Shown: positions 1 through 5,703 of the stretch, one piece after another
Numbering within the stretch: position 1 is the stretch's first letter
How the letters are laid out: the number at the start of each line of letters is the position of its first letter
Assembly: GCA_019689775.1 (NCBI GenBank)
Contig: JADGGV010000278.1
Location: 1 to 5,809, forward strand
Length of the DNA: 5,809 nt
Origin: Gemmatimonadota bacterium
Lineage (GTDB): Bacteria; Gemmatimonadota; Gemmatimonadetes; Longimicrobiales; RSA9
Reading direction: 5' to 3'
Position numbers and translations under genes: made by a program
Notes under the pieces: model-generated
Told to the model about the DNA's origin: nothing
Database searches by the model: none
Seen by the model: only the letters and a program-made list of their open reading frames with translations

Positions 1-1116
1 TGTCGTGGGCGGGTTGATTTTTTTATCCCCCTGGTGGAGGGGATCCGGGCGGGGGCGACGGACTTCCTACAGAAGCCGGTGAACGTGGGGGCGCTGCTGG
101 CGCTGGTGGAACGGGCCGTGGCGGAGCGGCCGCTGCGAGAGGAGCTGACGGCGGCGCTGGGGCGGCGGGCGACGGCGTCGGCGGCGGACTACATCCGGGG
201 GAACGACGCGCGGCTGGAGGCGGTGCGTCGCTTCGCGGAGCGGGTGGCGCGGATCCCGGGCGCGCGGGTGCTGATCACGGGGGAGTCGGGGACGGGGAAG
301 AGCGTGCTGGCGCGGGCGATCCACGACCTTTCGGGGGCGACGGGGCGCTTCGTGGAGGTGAACTGCGCGGCGCTGCCGGGCAACCTGCTGGAGTCGGAGC
401 TGTTCGGGCACGAGAAGGGGGCGTTCACGGACGCGAAGGCGCTGAAGCGGGGGCTGATCGAGCTGGCGCAGCACGGGACGCTGTTCCTGGACGAGATCGG
501 CGCGCTGCCGCTGGAGCTGCAGGCGAAGCTGCTGCTGTTCCTGGAGAGCCAGGAGATCCGGCGGGTCGGCGGGACGCACGCGATTCGGGTGGACGCGCGG
601 GTGATCGCAGCGACGAACGATGATCTGCGCTCGCGTGTGCGGGAGCGGAGCTTCCGCGCCGACCTCCTGTACCGGCTGGACGTGGCGTCGGTCGAGATGC
701 CGCCGCTGCGCGAGATGCCGTCGGTGGTGCTGGAGCTGACCGGGCACTTCCTGCGCGAGCTGTCGGAGGAAATGCACCGGCCGACGCCGGCGCTGCTCTC
801 GGATTCGGCGGCGGCGCTGACGCGCTACGCCTGGCCGGGGAACGTGCGCGAGCTGCGGAACGCGGTGGAGCGGGCGCTCCTCTTCCACGACGGCGGGCCG
901 ATCGAGATCCGGCCGCCGGCGGCCGAGGCGACGTCGCCCGCGGGGCCGGCCGTCGCGCTGGAGCTGGGGCTCACGCTGGAGGAGGTCGAGCGGCGCTACC
1001 TGGAGGCGACGCTGGCGCGGCACCGCGGCGAAGACTACGAGGCGATCGCGCAGCGACTCGGGATCGCGCGGAAGACGCTATGGGAGAAGCGGAAGCGTTA
1101 CGGCCTGAGCTCGTGA
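1..1116 (+). CDS. Sigma-54-dependent response regulator, NtrC family (5' partial)
   Basis: This is a DNA-binding transcriptional activator that would use ATP hydrolysis to open sigma-54 RNA polymerase promoters, controlled by phosphorylation. The frame is open to the window edge, so the gene is 5'-partial; GTG at 34 is the first in-frame start but lies inside the receiver fold. Counting from that GTG, residues 1-30 are only the end of a receiver domain (GATDFLQKP, with the conserved Lys14). The AAA+ domain follows: Walker A GESGTGKS (83-90), the sigma-54 contact loop as GAFTDA (129-134) instead of the usual GAFTGA, and Walker B TLFLDEIG (149-156), then an arginine-finger region FRADLLYRLDV and the C-terminal WPGNVRELRNAVERA motif. 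A Fis-type helix-turn-helix ends the protein (IAQRLGIARKTLWEKRKRYG). The stop overlaps the kinase start. Codons 1-11 do not look like a receiver (see findings). Family assignment is secure; the target genes are unknown. Confidence 0.93.
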   Translation, partial: CRGRVDFFIPLVEGIRAGATDFLQKPVNVGALLALVERAVAERPLREELTAALGRRATASAADYIRGNDARLEAVRRFAERVARIPGARVLITGESGTGKSVLARAIHDLSGATGRFVEVNCAALPGNLLESELFGHEKGAFTDAKALKRGLIELAQHGTLFLDEIGALPLELQAKLLLFLESQEIRRVGGTHAIRVDARVIAATNDDLRSRVRERSFRADLLYRLDVASVEMPPLREMPSVVLELTGHFLRELSEEMHRPTPALLSDSAAALTRYAWPGNVRELRNAVERALLFHDGGPIEIRPPAAEATSPAGPAVALELGLTLEEVERRYLEATLARHRGEDYEAIAQRLGIARKTLWEKRKRYGLSS

Positions 1117-2225
1117 GCGCCGGCCGGGCCGGGCGCGAGCCGACGGCGCCGCGGGAGCGCGGCCGTGTCGGGGCGCGCACCCGCGTGCCGCCGGTGCGCC
1201 CGAGCGTGCACGAGCGCCTTCGCGCCTCGCGCCGGCTCCGGCTGCCCGTGACGGTCGGCCTCGCCGTCGCGATCGTATTCGTGGACTGGCTCACGCCGCC
1301 CGGCGTCGTCGTTGCGATCCTGCTGGTGATCCCGATCCTGCTCGCGTCCGTCGGAGACCGGCCGACGGAGATCCTGCTGGTGAGCACGGTCGCCGGGATC
1401 GGCTTCCTCATCGAGCGGGCGATCAGCGCCGGTCCGATGTTCCCGGCCGAGGTGTGGCTGCCCAACCGGATCCTCGCGTTCGCCACGATCCCGGCGGCGG
1501 GCGCGCTCGCGCTGCTGCTCCAGCGGCGACGGCTGGCGGCGGACCGGGCGCGGGACGAGGCGCTCCGCGCCGAGGAGCTGAACCGCCTGCTCCTCTCGCT
1601 GCTCGCGCACGACCTGCGCTCGCCGCTGGCGACGGCGATCCGCACGTTCGACTACGTGAGCGGCCAGCTCGAGGGCGGGGGAGCGGTGGAGCGCGAGCTG
1701 CTGGCGGACGTGCAGGCGCGGCTGCGGCGCAACCTGGCGACGATCGATCACCTGGTGGACGTCGCCCGCGCGCAGCTCGAGGGGCCGACCGCGGACCCGG
1801 CCGTCGTGGTCTCGCTGCGCGACGCGCTGGCACAGGAGCTGGCCGGCTTCGCGCAGGAGGCGACGACGCGCGGCAAGGTGCTGGTGGCCGACCTGGCGTC
1901 GCTCGACGGCGGCGCGTACCGGGTCGAGGAGCGCGTGCTGCGGCAGGCGGTCGCGATCGTGGTGGACAACGCGATCCGGCACGCGCTCCCCGGGGAGATC
2001 CGGGTCCACGCGGCCGTGGGCGAGGGGTCCGTGATCGTCCGCATCGCCGACCCGGGACCGGGGGTGGCGGCGAGCGGGGGCCGGCCCACGAGCGGCTGCG
2101 GCATCGGCCTCCGGCTCTGCGCGGCGCTCGTCGGCCGCGTCGGCGGCTCGCTGGACATCGAGCGCGACGGCCCGGACGGCACCACCTTCGCGATCCGGGT
2201 ACCGGCGGAGCCGGTGACCGGGTAG
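1113..2225 (+). CDS. Membrane-bound sensor histidine kinase
   Basis: This inner-membrane kinase would autophosphorylate on histidine and pass the phosphate to the regulator encoded just upstream. I chose GTG 1113 because it overlaps the upstream TGA stop as GTGA, a classic coupling arrangement; an in-frame ATG at 1080 would overlap the regulator by 37 bp. From 1113 the protein has 370 residues. About 43 basic, Pro/Arg-rich residues come first, then four hydrophobic segments near 44-59, 64-79, 87-101 and 120-136, with short loops and no large periplasmic domain or PAS domain. After a charged linker comes the H-box LLAHDLRSPLA with phospho-accepting His166. The HATPase domain shows the N-box VVDNAIRHA (Asn286), the G1 box DPGPG (313-317) and the G2 box GIGL (330-333), followed by GTTFAIRVP. 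All catalytic motifs are intact. The signal sensed is unknown; the compact helices suggest sensing in or at the membrane. Confidence 0.92.
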   Translation: MSAGRAGREPTAPRERGRVGARTRVPPVRPSVHERLRASRRLRLPVTVGLAVAIVFVDWLTPPGVVVAILLVIPILLASVGDRPTEILLVSTVAGIGFLIERAISAGPMFPAEVWLPNRILAFATIPAAGALALLLQRRRLAADRARDEALRAEELNRLLLSLLAHDLRSPLATAIRTFDYVSGQLEGGGAVERELLADVQARLRRNLATIDHLVDVARAQLEGPTADPAVVVSLRDALAQELAGFAQEATTRGKVLVADLASLDGGAYRVEERVLRQAVAIVVDNAIRHALPGEIRVHAAVGEGSVIVRIADPGPGVAASGGRPTSGCGIGLRLCAALVGRVGGSLDIERDGPDGTTFAIRVPAEPVTG

Positions 2226-2228
2226 GTC

Positions 2229-2243
2229 GCCGGCGCCGCCGGC
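2229..2243. other. Small GC dyad between convergent genes
   Basis: GCCGG (2229-2233) and CCGGC (2239-2243) can pair around a 5-nt loop. The dyad lies in the 24-bp gap between the kinase stop and the stop of the convergent plug-like gene. It could slow transcription from both sides, but neither strand has a T-tract after it, so it is not a standard intrinsic terminator. Confidence 0.3.
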
Positions 2244-2249
2244 TCGCGG

Positions 2250-2822
2250 TCACCTCCTCGTCGTGATCCGCACCACCCCGTTCGCGCCCGCCGCGCCGTA
2301 GGCGCGCATGGCCGCGGCGCCCTTGAGCACGTCGACCGAGACGATCCGCTCCCGGTCCAGCGAGGTGGCGACGTCGGCCGGGACCTCCGTCCCATCGACG
2401 CTGAACAGCGGTCGGGCGCCGGCGCGCCGGCGGTGCACCACGCCCTGCTCGCGCCCGGCCACCGCCGTCGGCCGCACGTTCGACGATTCCGCCGCGGATC
2501 TCGCGTCGGCCGTCGAGTCGCGGATCGTGATCGTGACGGCGCGAGCCGCCACCGCCCGCCTCAGGACCTCCTCCCGCTCGCGGGCGGCCCGCGACGCGCG
2601 CGACTCCTCGAGCGCCGCGCCGGGCCGCTCGACGAGCGCACGATCCGCTGTCGCCGTCGCCGAGGCCCCCGCGGGGCTCGACCCCGCCGGCTGCCGCAGC
2701 CTGGCCTCGAGCATCGCGTGCGTCGCCACATCGATGTGCTCTCTCACCTCGACACGGGCGATCTGATCGGACGGCGCGTGACGCGCGTCGCCTGGCGCGC
2801 GCCCGGCCGCCGACCCGGCCAT
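2250..2822 (-). CDS. Stand-alone TonB plug-like domain protein
   Basis: This 190-residue protein ends in a module (about residues 138-190) that closely resembles the plug core of TonB-dependent outer-membrane receptors: PLFSVDGTEV, then IVSVDVLKGAAAM, then YGAAGANGVVRITT. In full receptors this core sits inside a beta-barrel; here the gene stops straight after it and no barrel exists. Residues 1-137 are Ala/Arg-rich, include a charged possibly helical stretch (LEESRASRAAREREEVLRRA), and match no family I recognise. No signal peptide or lipobox is visible, which is odd for a domain that normally acts in the envelope. ATG 2822 is the first good start after the peptidase stop, 14 bp upstream; the Shine-Dalgarno is weak, so coupling to the peptidase gene is likely. 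The frame stays open far upstream, but only as a shadow of the peptidase gene. Small plug-only proteins occur in Gemmatimonadota and Bacteroidota; their function is not established. A decayed receptor remnant is the alternative. Confidence 0.68.
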   Translation of the reverse strand: MAGSAAGRAPGDARHAPSDQIARVEVREHIDVATHAMLEARLRQPAGSSPAGASATATADRALVERPGAALEESRASRAAREREEVLRRAVAARAVTITIRDSTADARSAAESSNVRPTAVAGREQGVVHRRRAGARPLFSVDGTEVPADVATSLDRERIVSVDVLKGAAAMRAYGAAGANGVVRITTRR

Positions 2823-2836
2823 GCCGCACGCATCGC

Positions 2837-4591
2837 CTACCAGCCCTTCATCTTGTCCAGCACCGCGAAGTGGGGCCGGATGTCGACGGGGATCGCCTTC
2901 AGCCGGTCGAGGGTGGCGCGCATCTCGGGGCGGATCGTGCCGTACCTCTGGATGAACTGGCCGGCGGCCGCGTAGTCGCCGAGGGCCTCGATGGTGAGGA
3001 GGTCGTGGGCGAGGTCGCGGTTGGCGGCGATGAGGTCCTCGACCTTGCCGCCGAACTTGCCGGTGGCGGCATCGTAGCGGATGGCGCCCTTGTCCCAGAG
3101 GTAGTTGAACTGGATGAGGTTGGCCATGCCGTGGGCCTCGCCGGCGCCGAAGCGGGTGCCGCGGAAGAGGTCGGCGAGGTGGGAGACGAAGGCGCGGTCG
3201 ACGAAGTCCTGGTCGTAGAGGCCCTTCTCGCGGAGCACGGTGAGGTTGTGGAGGCCGGTGACGTCGGCCTTGGCCTCCTCGATCGCGGAGTAGCGGTCGC
3301 GGAGCGCCTGGTTGACGGTGGTCTTCTCGCCACCGACGGTGATGGCGTGGGGCCCGAGGCCGTGGGCGAGCTCGTGCATGACGACGTTCGTGAACCACGG
3401 CTTGAAGCCGATCGTCGCGGCCAGGTCGGGCTCGAGGACGGTCTGGGCGATCGGGGTGAGGACCTTGTCGAACTTGGCCTGCGAGACGTTGCGGAGCATG
3501 ACCTTCTTGGAGCCCTTCCGCTCGATGACGCGGGCGTCGTTCGGGAGGTTGAACGCGGTGGTCTGGACGCCGCGGCGCGCGTCGCCGGCGGTGTAGGCGA
3601 CGTCGACGACGCGGATCGGGCTCTCGAACGGGCGGTTCGGGTTGCGGTAGCGGGCGTCGAGCGGGAGCCTCGCCTCGAGGTTGGGGAGCTCGCCCTTGAG
3701 GCGGGCCAGCTCGGCGCTGGCGGCCGGGTCCTCGACGGTGATGAAGCTCTCGAACGCGGCCTTGTAGCCCATGAGCCCGTCCTCATAGACCTCGTAGGGG
3801 CCGATGGTGGGCTCGATGCGGCTGCCGGTGAGGTCCATCCAGGCGACGTCGCTGGCGTAGTAGTCGTCGCTGAGGAACGCGTCGGCGCGCTTGTTCAGGA
3901 AGTCGGAGAGCGACGCGTTGCGCGAGAGCTTCGCCGCCTGGCGCAGGAGGTCGGCCGCCCGGGTGAGCTGGTCGTGGTACGCGCGGGAGTAGGGGACGGC
4001 GACGAGGCCGCCATCCTTCCGCTCGATGACGGTGAAGTACCCGGTGAACGCATCCTTGGCGGCGGGGTGGGCCCGGATCCAGGCCTCGAGCTCCGCCTGC
4101 GTGAGATCGGGCGGGTAGAAGCCGGCGCCCTGCGGCTTCGGGCCGACCGCGAGGAACGGCTGCATGTGCTCGAGCCGGTCCCAGGGGCCGACCATGATGT
4201 CGAAGTACTCGAGCGCGGCGTCCTTGCCGGCGCCCTGCTGGGAGCGGAGCTGCGCCAGGTAGTCGGGGTTCTTCGGCGAGACCTGGATGAAGAAGATGTC
4301 GTGGAGCACGCGCGACGCCTCCACGAGCTTCGCCAGGACCTGCTTCTCCCACGGCTGGAGCGTGCTGTCGTCGAAGTCGAGCGTGGCGGGCGCGAACTGC
4401 GCCACACGCCGTCGCAGCTCTTCGGGCGTGATTCCGGGCGCGAGCATCGGCATCGGTTGGGCGGAGGTGGAGACGGCCGAAGGGCCCGTCTGAGTCGGAT
4501 TCGCGGACTGCGCATCCGACGACCGGGGGGGGCCGGAGGTGCACGCGGCCAGCAACACCGCGGCCGGAAGCGCGAGTCGGACGTGTCGCAT
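2837..4591 (-). CDS. M49-like (dipeptidyl peptidase III-type) zinc hydrolase, lipoprotein
   Basis: This is a predicted zinc metallopeptidase of 584 residues anchored to the envelope by a lipid. The N-terminus is a lipoprotein signal peptide, with lipobox LAAC and the lipidated residue Cys17, followed by a Ser/Thr/Pro-rich linker to about residue 50. The zinc site is HELAHG at 406-411, where His406 and His410 would bind zinc and Glu407 act as catalyst. EEAKAD at 438-443 would supply the third ligand, by family analogy Glu439. The five-residue HExxH spacing replaces the HExxGH of classical dipeptidyl peptidase III; related bacterial proteins annotated as Zn-dependent hydrolases share the HGLGP-type surroundings. 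Length suits that group. The likely role is removing dipeptides from short peptides at the cell surface, but the substrate is not shown by sequence. ATG 4591 has a good Shine-Dalgarno. The plug-like gene follows 14 bp downstream, so the two are probably co-transcribed. Confidence 0.9.
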   Translation of the reverse strand: MRHVRLALPAAVLLAACTSGPPRSSDAQSANPTQTGPSAVSTSAQPMPMLAPGITPEELRRRVAQFAPATLDFDDSTLQPWEKQVLAKLVEASRVLHDIFFIQVSPKNPDYLAQLRSQQGAGKDAALEYFDIMVGPWDRLEHMQPFLAVGPKPQGAGFYPPDLTQAELEAWIRAHPAAKDAFTGYFTVIERKDGGLVAVPYSRAYHDQLTRAADLLRQAAKLSRNASLSDFLNKRADAFLSDDYYASDVAWMDLTGSRIEPTIGPYEVYEDGLMGYKAAFESFITVEDPAASAELARLKGELPNLEARLPLDARYRNPNRPFESPIRVVDVAYTAGDARRGVQTTAFNLPNDARVIERKGSKKVMLRNVSQAKFDKVLTPIAQTVLEPDLAATIGFKPWFTNVVMHELAHGLGPHAITVGGEKTTVNQALRDRYSAIEEAKADVTGLHNLTVLREKGLYDQDFVDRAFVSHLADLFRGTRFGAGEAHGMANLIQFNYLWDKGAIRYDAATGKFGGKVEDLIAANRDLAHDLLTIEALGDYAAAGQFIQRYGTIRPEMRATLDRLKAIPVDIRPHFAVLDKMKGW

Positions 4592-4599
4592 GCGGCCTT

Positions 4600-4606
4600 C
4601 TCTCCT
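4600..4606 (-). promoter_or_regulatory. Ribosome binding site of the M49-like lipoprotein gene
   Basis: On the minus strand AGGAGA (4606 to 4601) lies 9 nt before ATG 4591. It is the best Shine-Dalgarno in the window and supports this start together with the signal peptide. Confidence 0.75.
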
Positions 4607-4642
4607 GTCGGGCTGGAATGGCGGATCCGCTGTCGGCGCAGG

Positions 4643-4671
4643 ATCATACGCCCGGTGGGGCCAGGTGTGCC
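4643..4671 (-). promoter_or_regulatory. Candidate promoter of the peptidase/plug-like operon
   Basis: On the minus strand TATGAT (4648 to 4643) matches five of six bases of the sigma-70 -10 consensus. It stands out in a GC-rich stretch and would place the transcript start about 45 nt before ATG 4591. Seventeen bp upstream the -35 position reads GGCACA (4671 to 4666), which is weak. The -10 is convincing by eye; the -35 is not. Confidence 0.4.
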
Positions 4672-4695
4672 AGGGCGCGCCGCGTCACGAGAATG

Positions 4696-4725
4696 TTGCC
4701 GAGGCCGGCCCGGCGCGTGTAGCGT
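4696..4725 (+). promoter_or_regulatory. Candidate promoter close to the DUF3592 start (possible leaderless mRNA)
   Basis: TTGCCG (4696-4701) and TAGCGT (4720-4725) are separated by 18 bp and resemble weak -35 and -10 boxes. The -10 ends only 8 bp before ATG 4734, so transcription would begin at or next to the start codon. The absence of any Shine-Dalgarno before 4734 fits a leaderless message. Confidence 0.3.
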
Positions 4726-4733
4726 AGCCCGAC

Positions 4734-5273
4734 ATGACGACGACCGCGTCGACTCCCGAGACCACGACGTCGATCCGCACCTCCCGCCGCGCCCGCCGGG
4801 ACGTCTACTGGTTCCTGGCCGCGGTCGGGGCCGGGCTCGTGTTCTTCGTCGCGGTCGGCTTCGCGATGGCGTTCACGCAGGAGCGCCGGCTGGCCGCCTA
4901 CCGGCCGGCACCCGCTTACATCCTGTCCGCCACCGTCGAGCAGGTCCGCGCCACCGGCGCGAAAAGGACGGATACCTACCTCCCCGTCGTCCGCTACCAC
5001 TACCAGGTCGACGGCCGCACGTACCAGGGCACCCGCGTCACACCGCTCGGCGAGAGCCGCGGGCGTGAATGGGCCCAGCGCCTCACCGAGCACTTCCCGC
5101 CCGGCGCCCTCGCCGTCGCCTACTACGACCCCGCCGATCCCGGCACCGCCTTCCTCGTCCGCCAGCGCTCCTTCATCCCCTACATCGTCATCGCCTGCCC
5201 GCTGCTCCTGCTGATCGCCTGGGGGTGGCTGCTCACCGCCGTGCGCCGCCTCGCGGGAACGGCCGAGAACTGA
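4734..5273 (+). CDS. DUF3592 domain membrane protein
   Basis: This 179-residue protein has two membrane segments flanking a soluble domain. After a Thr/Ser- and Arg-rich N-terminal tail (1-23), helix one spans about 24-47. The middle, about 60-140, has the DUF3592 pattern: ATVEQVRA, then YLPVVRYHYQVDGRTYQGTRV, ending with the PPGALAVAYYDPADPGTAFL signature. Helix two covers about 148-169, followed by a short basic tail. The basic residues before helix one suggest the N-terminus is cytoplasmic, placing the central domain outside the cytoplasm. The function of DUF3592 proteins is not established. The gene is divergent from the peptidase gene with 142 bp between them and has no same-strand partner close by. 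ATG 4734 is the only start that keeps helix one, but it has no Shine-Dalgarno. Several hairpins follow the stop. Confidence 0.85.
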   Translation: MTTTASTPETTTSIRTSRRARRDVYWFLAAVGAGLVFFVAVGFAMAFTQERRLAAYRPAPAYILSATVEQVRATGAKRTDTYLPVVRYHYQVDGRTYQGTRVTPLGESRGREWAQRLTEHFPPGALAVAYYDPADPGTAFLVRQRSFIPYIVIACPLLLLIAWGWLLTAVRRLAGTAEN

Positions 5274-5286
5274 GACGACGTTCGTC
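5274..5286. other. Short hairpin right after the DUF3592 stop
   Basis: GACGA (5274-5278) pairs with TCGTC (5282-5286) around a 3-nt loop, starting at the base after the TGA stop. No T-tract follows, so it may only stabilise the mRNA end. Confidence 0.3.
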
Positions 5287-5386
5287 AGAGCCGTTTCGCC
5301 TTCGCTTCCGCTCCCGGCCTTCGGGAGCAGGGCGGAAGCGAAAGCGGGAGCGGGAAAAGCGGACAGACCTGCCGGATCCGCTCTGA
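5285..5386. repeat. Multi-stem structured region made of degenerate hexamers
   Basis: The core is a nested hairpin at 5301-5342. The outer stem TTCGCTTCC (5301-5309) pairs perfectly with GGAAGCGAA (5334-5342). The inner stem GCTCCCG (5310-5316) pairs with CGGGAGC (5322-5328) around loop GCCTT. Five unpaired bases AGGGC (5329-5333) form a bulge on the 3' side. An outer 7-bp helix TCAGAGC (5285-5291) / GCTCTGA (5380-5386) could close the whole region, and AGCGGA (5358-5363) / TCCGCT (5377-5382) is a competing stem. The left arm is mostly pyrimidine and the right mostly purine, each a loose hexamer repeat. It may end transcription of the DUF3592 gene, be a structured RNA, or be a dispersed intergenic repeat. 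No T-tract follows on either strand. Confidence 0.5.
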
Positions 5387-5536
5387 GCCCCAAAAGGCGA
5401 CGACGCGGCGCCTCGCACGGGCGCGCTCGCGGGAACGGCGCGCGCCGAGCTGGCCGAGGCCGCGGGCCGCGCGCCAGGGACGCGGGCGGAGAGGCGGCCG
5501 ACACGGTCACGGCGGGCTGTGGGCAGGGGGGCCGGG
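5387..5536. other. Non-coding GC-rich intergenic stretch
   Basis: I find no credible gene here. Open frames across it are low-complexity Arg/Pro/Ala and overlap the DUF3592 gene in antisense. The clearest structure is GGCGCGCG (5437-5444) pairing with CGCGCGCC (5468-5475) around 23 nt. Nothing resembles a tRNA or other known RNA. Confidence 0.4.
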
Positions 5537-5590
5537 CCGATCTCTCCCGAAAGCGGCCGAGGCGACGGCGGTCGGATCGGGAAAGATCGG
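5537..5590. repeat. Long imperfect inverted repeat upstream of the last gene
   Basis: Arm one CCGATCTCTCCCGA (5537-5550) and arm two TCGGGAAAGATCGG (5577-5590) are reverse complements at 13 of 14 positions, separated by 26 bp. The repeat ends 15 bp before the candidate sigma-54 element. It may be a bipartite binding site for an activator or repressor, or an RNA hairpin. Arm two also forms GATCGG direct repeats 10 bp apart (5575-5580 and 5585-5590), consistent with protein binding on one DNA face. Confidence 0.5.
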
Positions 5591-5605
5591 ATAGGATCAC
5601 GACTT

Positions 5606-5621
5606 AGGAATGTGCCTTGCT
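5606..5621 (+). promoter_or_regulatory. Candidate sigma-54 (-24/-12) promoter of the last gene
   Basis: The 16 bases AGGAATGTGCCTTGCT match 9 of the 12 defined positions of the sigma-54 consensus TGGCACG-N4-TTGCW. The invariant GG (5607-5608) and GC (5619-5620) are 10 bp apart, as required. Transcription would start near 5632. The TTGC half is a perfect match; the GGCAC half is weaker. The same TTGC can also be read as a sigma-70 -35 box. Confidence 0.33.
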
Positions 5622-5643
5622 TTCGGTTTTTATTCGGTATAAG
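5617..5643 (+). promoter_or_regulatory. Alternative sigma-70 promoter with direct-repeat operator in the spacer
   Basis: TTGCTT (5617-5622) as -35 and TATAAG (5638-5643) as -10 are 15 bp apart, slightly short. TAAGGT (5640-5645) gives 17 bp but a poorer box. This is the most AT-rich spot in the intergenic region. The spacer holds TTCGGT twice (5622-5627 and 5633-5638) with an 11-bp period, one helical turn, which is where a repressor would block polymerase. Confidence 0.42.
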
Positions 5644-5678
5644 GTAAGAGGCGAGCGGGCGGGCGAGAAGGCAGGGAA

Positions 5679-5696
5679 GCCACCAGCGTCGGTGGT
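5679..5696 (+). other. Leader hairpin next to the start of the last gene
   Basis: GCCACC (5679-5684) pairs with GGTGGT (5691-5696, one G-T pair) around loop AGCGTC. It directly abuts the GAGG ribosome-binding bases (5697-5700) and covers possible GTG starts at 5692 and 5695, so it could limit or position ribosome entry. Confidence 0.35.
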
Positions 5697-5703
5697 GAGG
5701 CGG

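Noticed and set aside
1080..1112. ATG 1080 as the kinase start
   Set aside because: It would overlap the regulator's helix-turn-helix codons by 37 bp. The GTG at 1113 gives a standard 4-bp coupling overlap.
2823..3398. N-terminal extension of the plug-like gene
   Set aside because: The frame is open there only because of GC bias within the peptidase gene, and its translation is Arg/Pro/His low complexity. ATG 2822, just after the peptidase stop, is a better start.
4643..4733. Sigma-54 promoter in the divergent region (minus-strand TGGCACACCTGGCC; plus-strand TTGCC at 4696)
   Set aside because: The required GG-N10-GC spacing fails in both cases: the minus-strand site has CC at -12, and the plus-strand site has CA where GG is needed.
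2870..5068. Long plus-strand open frame of 732 codons across the peptidase gene
   Set aside because: It lies antisense to the well-supported M49-like lipoprotein gene and is a low-complexity Val/Glu/Gly/Asp/Leu translation produced by high GC. It also runs into the DUF3592 gene in a different frame.
5301..5342. Standard rho-independent terminator
   Set aside because: The hairpin is strong, but neither strand has a run of T residues after it, so I list it only as a structured repeat.
4644..5600. Minus-strand open frame of 318 codons across the DUF3592 gene and the intergenic region
   Set aside because: It is antisense to the DUF3592 gene, and its translation is Arg/Pro/Ala/Gly-rich with no domain, signal peptide or ribosome binding site.
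5274..5703. tRNA, rRNA or CRISPR array in the intergenic region
   Set aside because: I saw no cloverleaf, no conserved rRNA segment and no regularly spaced identical repeats; the repeats present are short dyads and degenerate hexamers.
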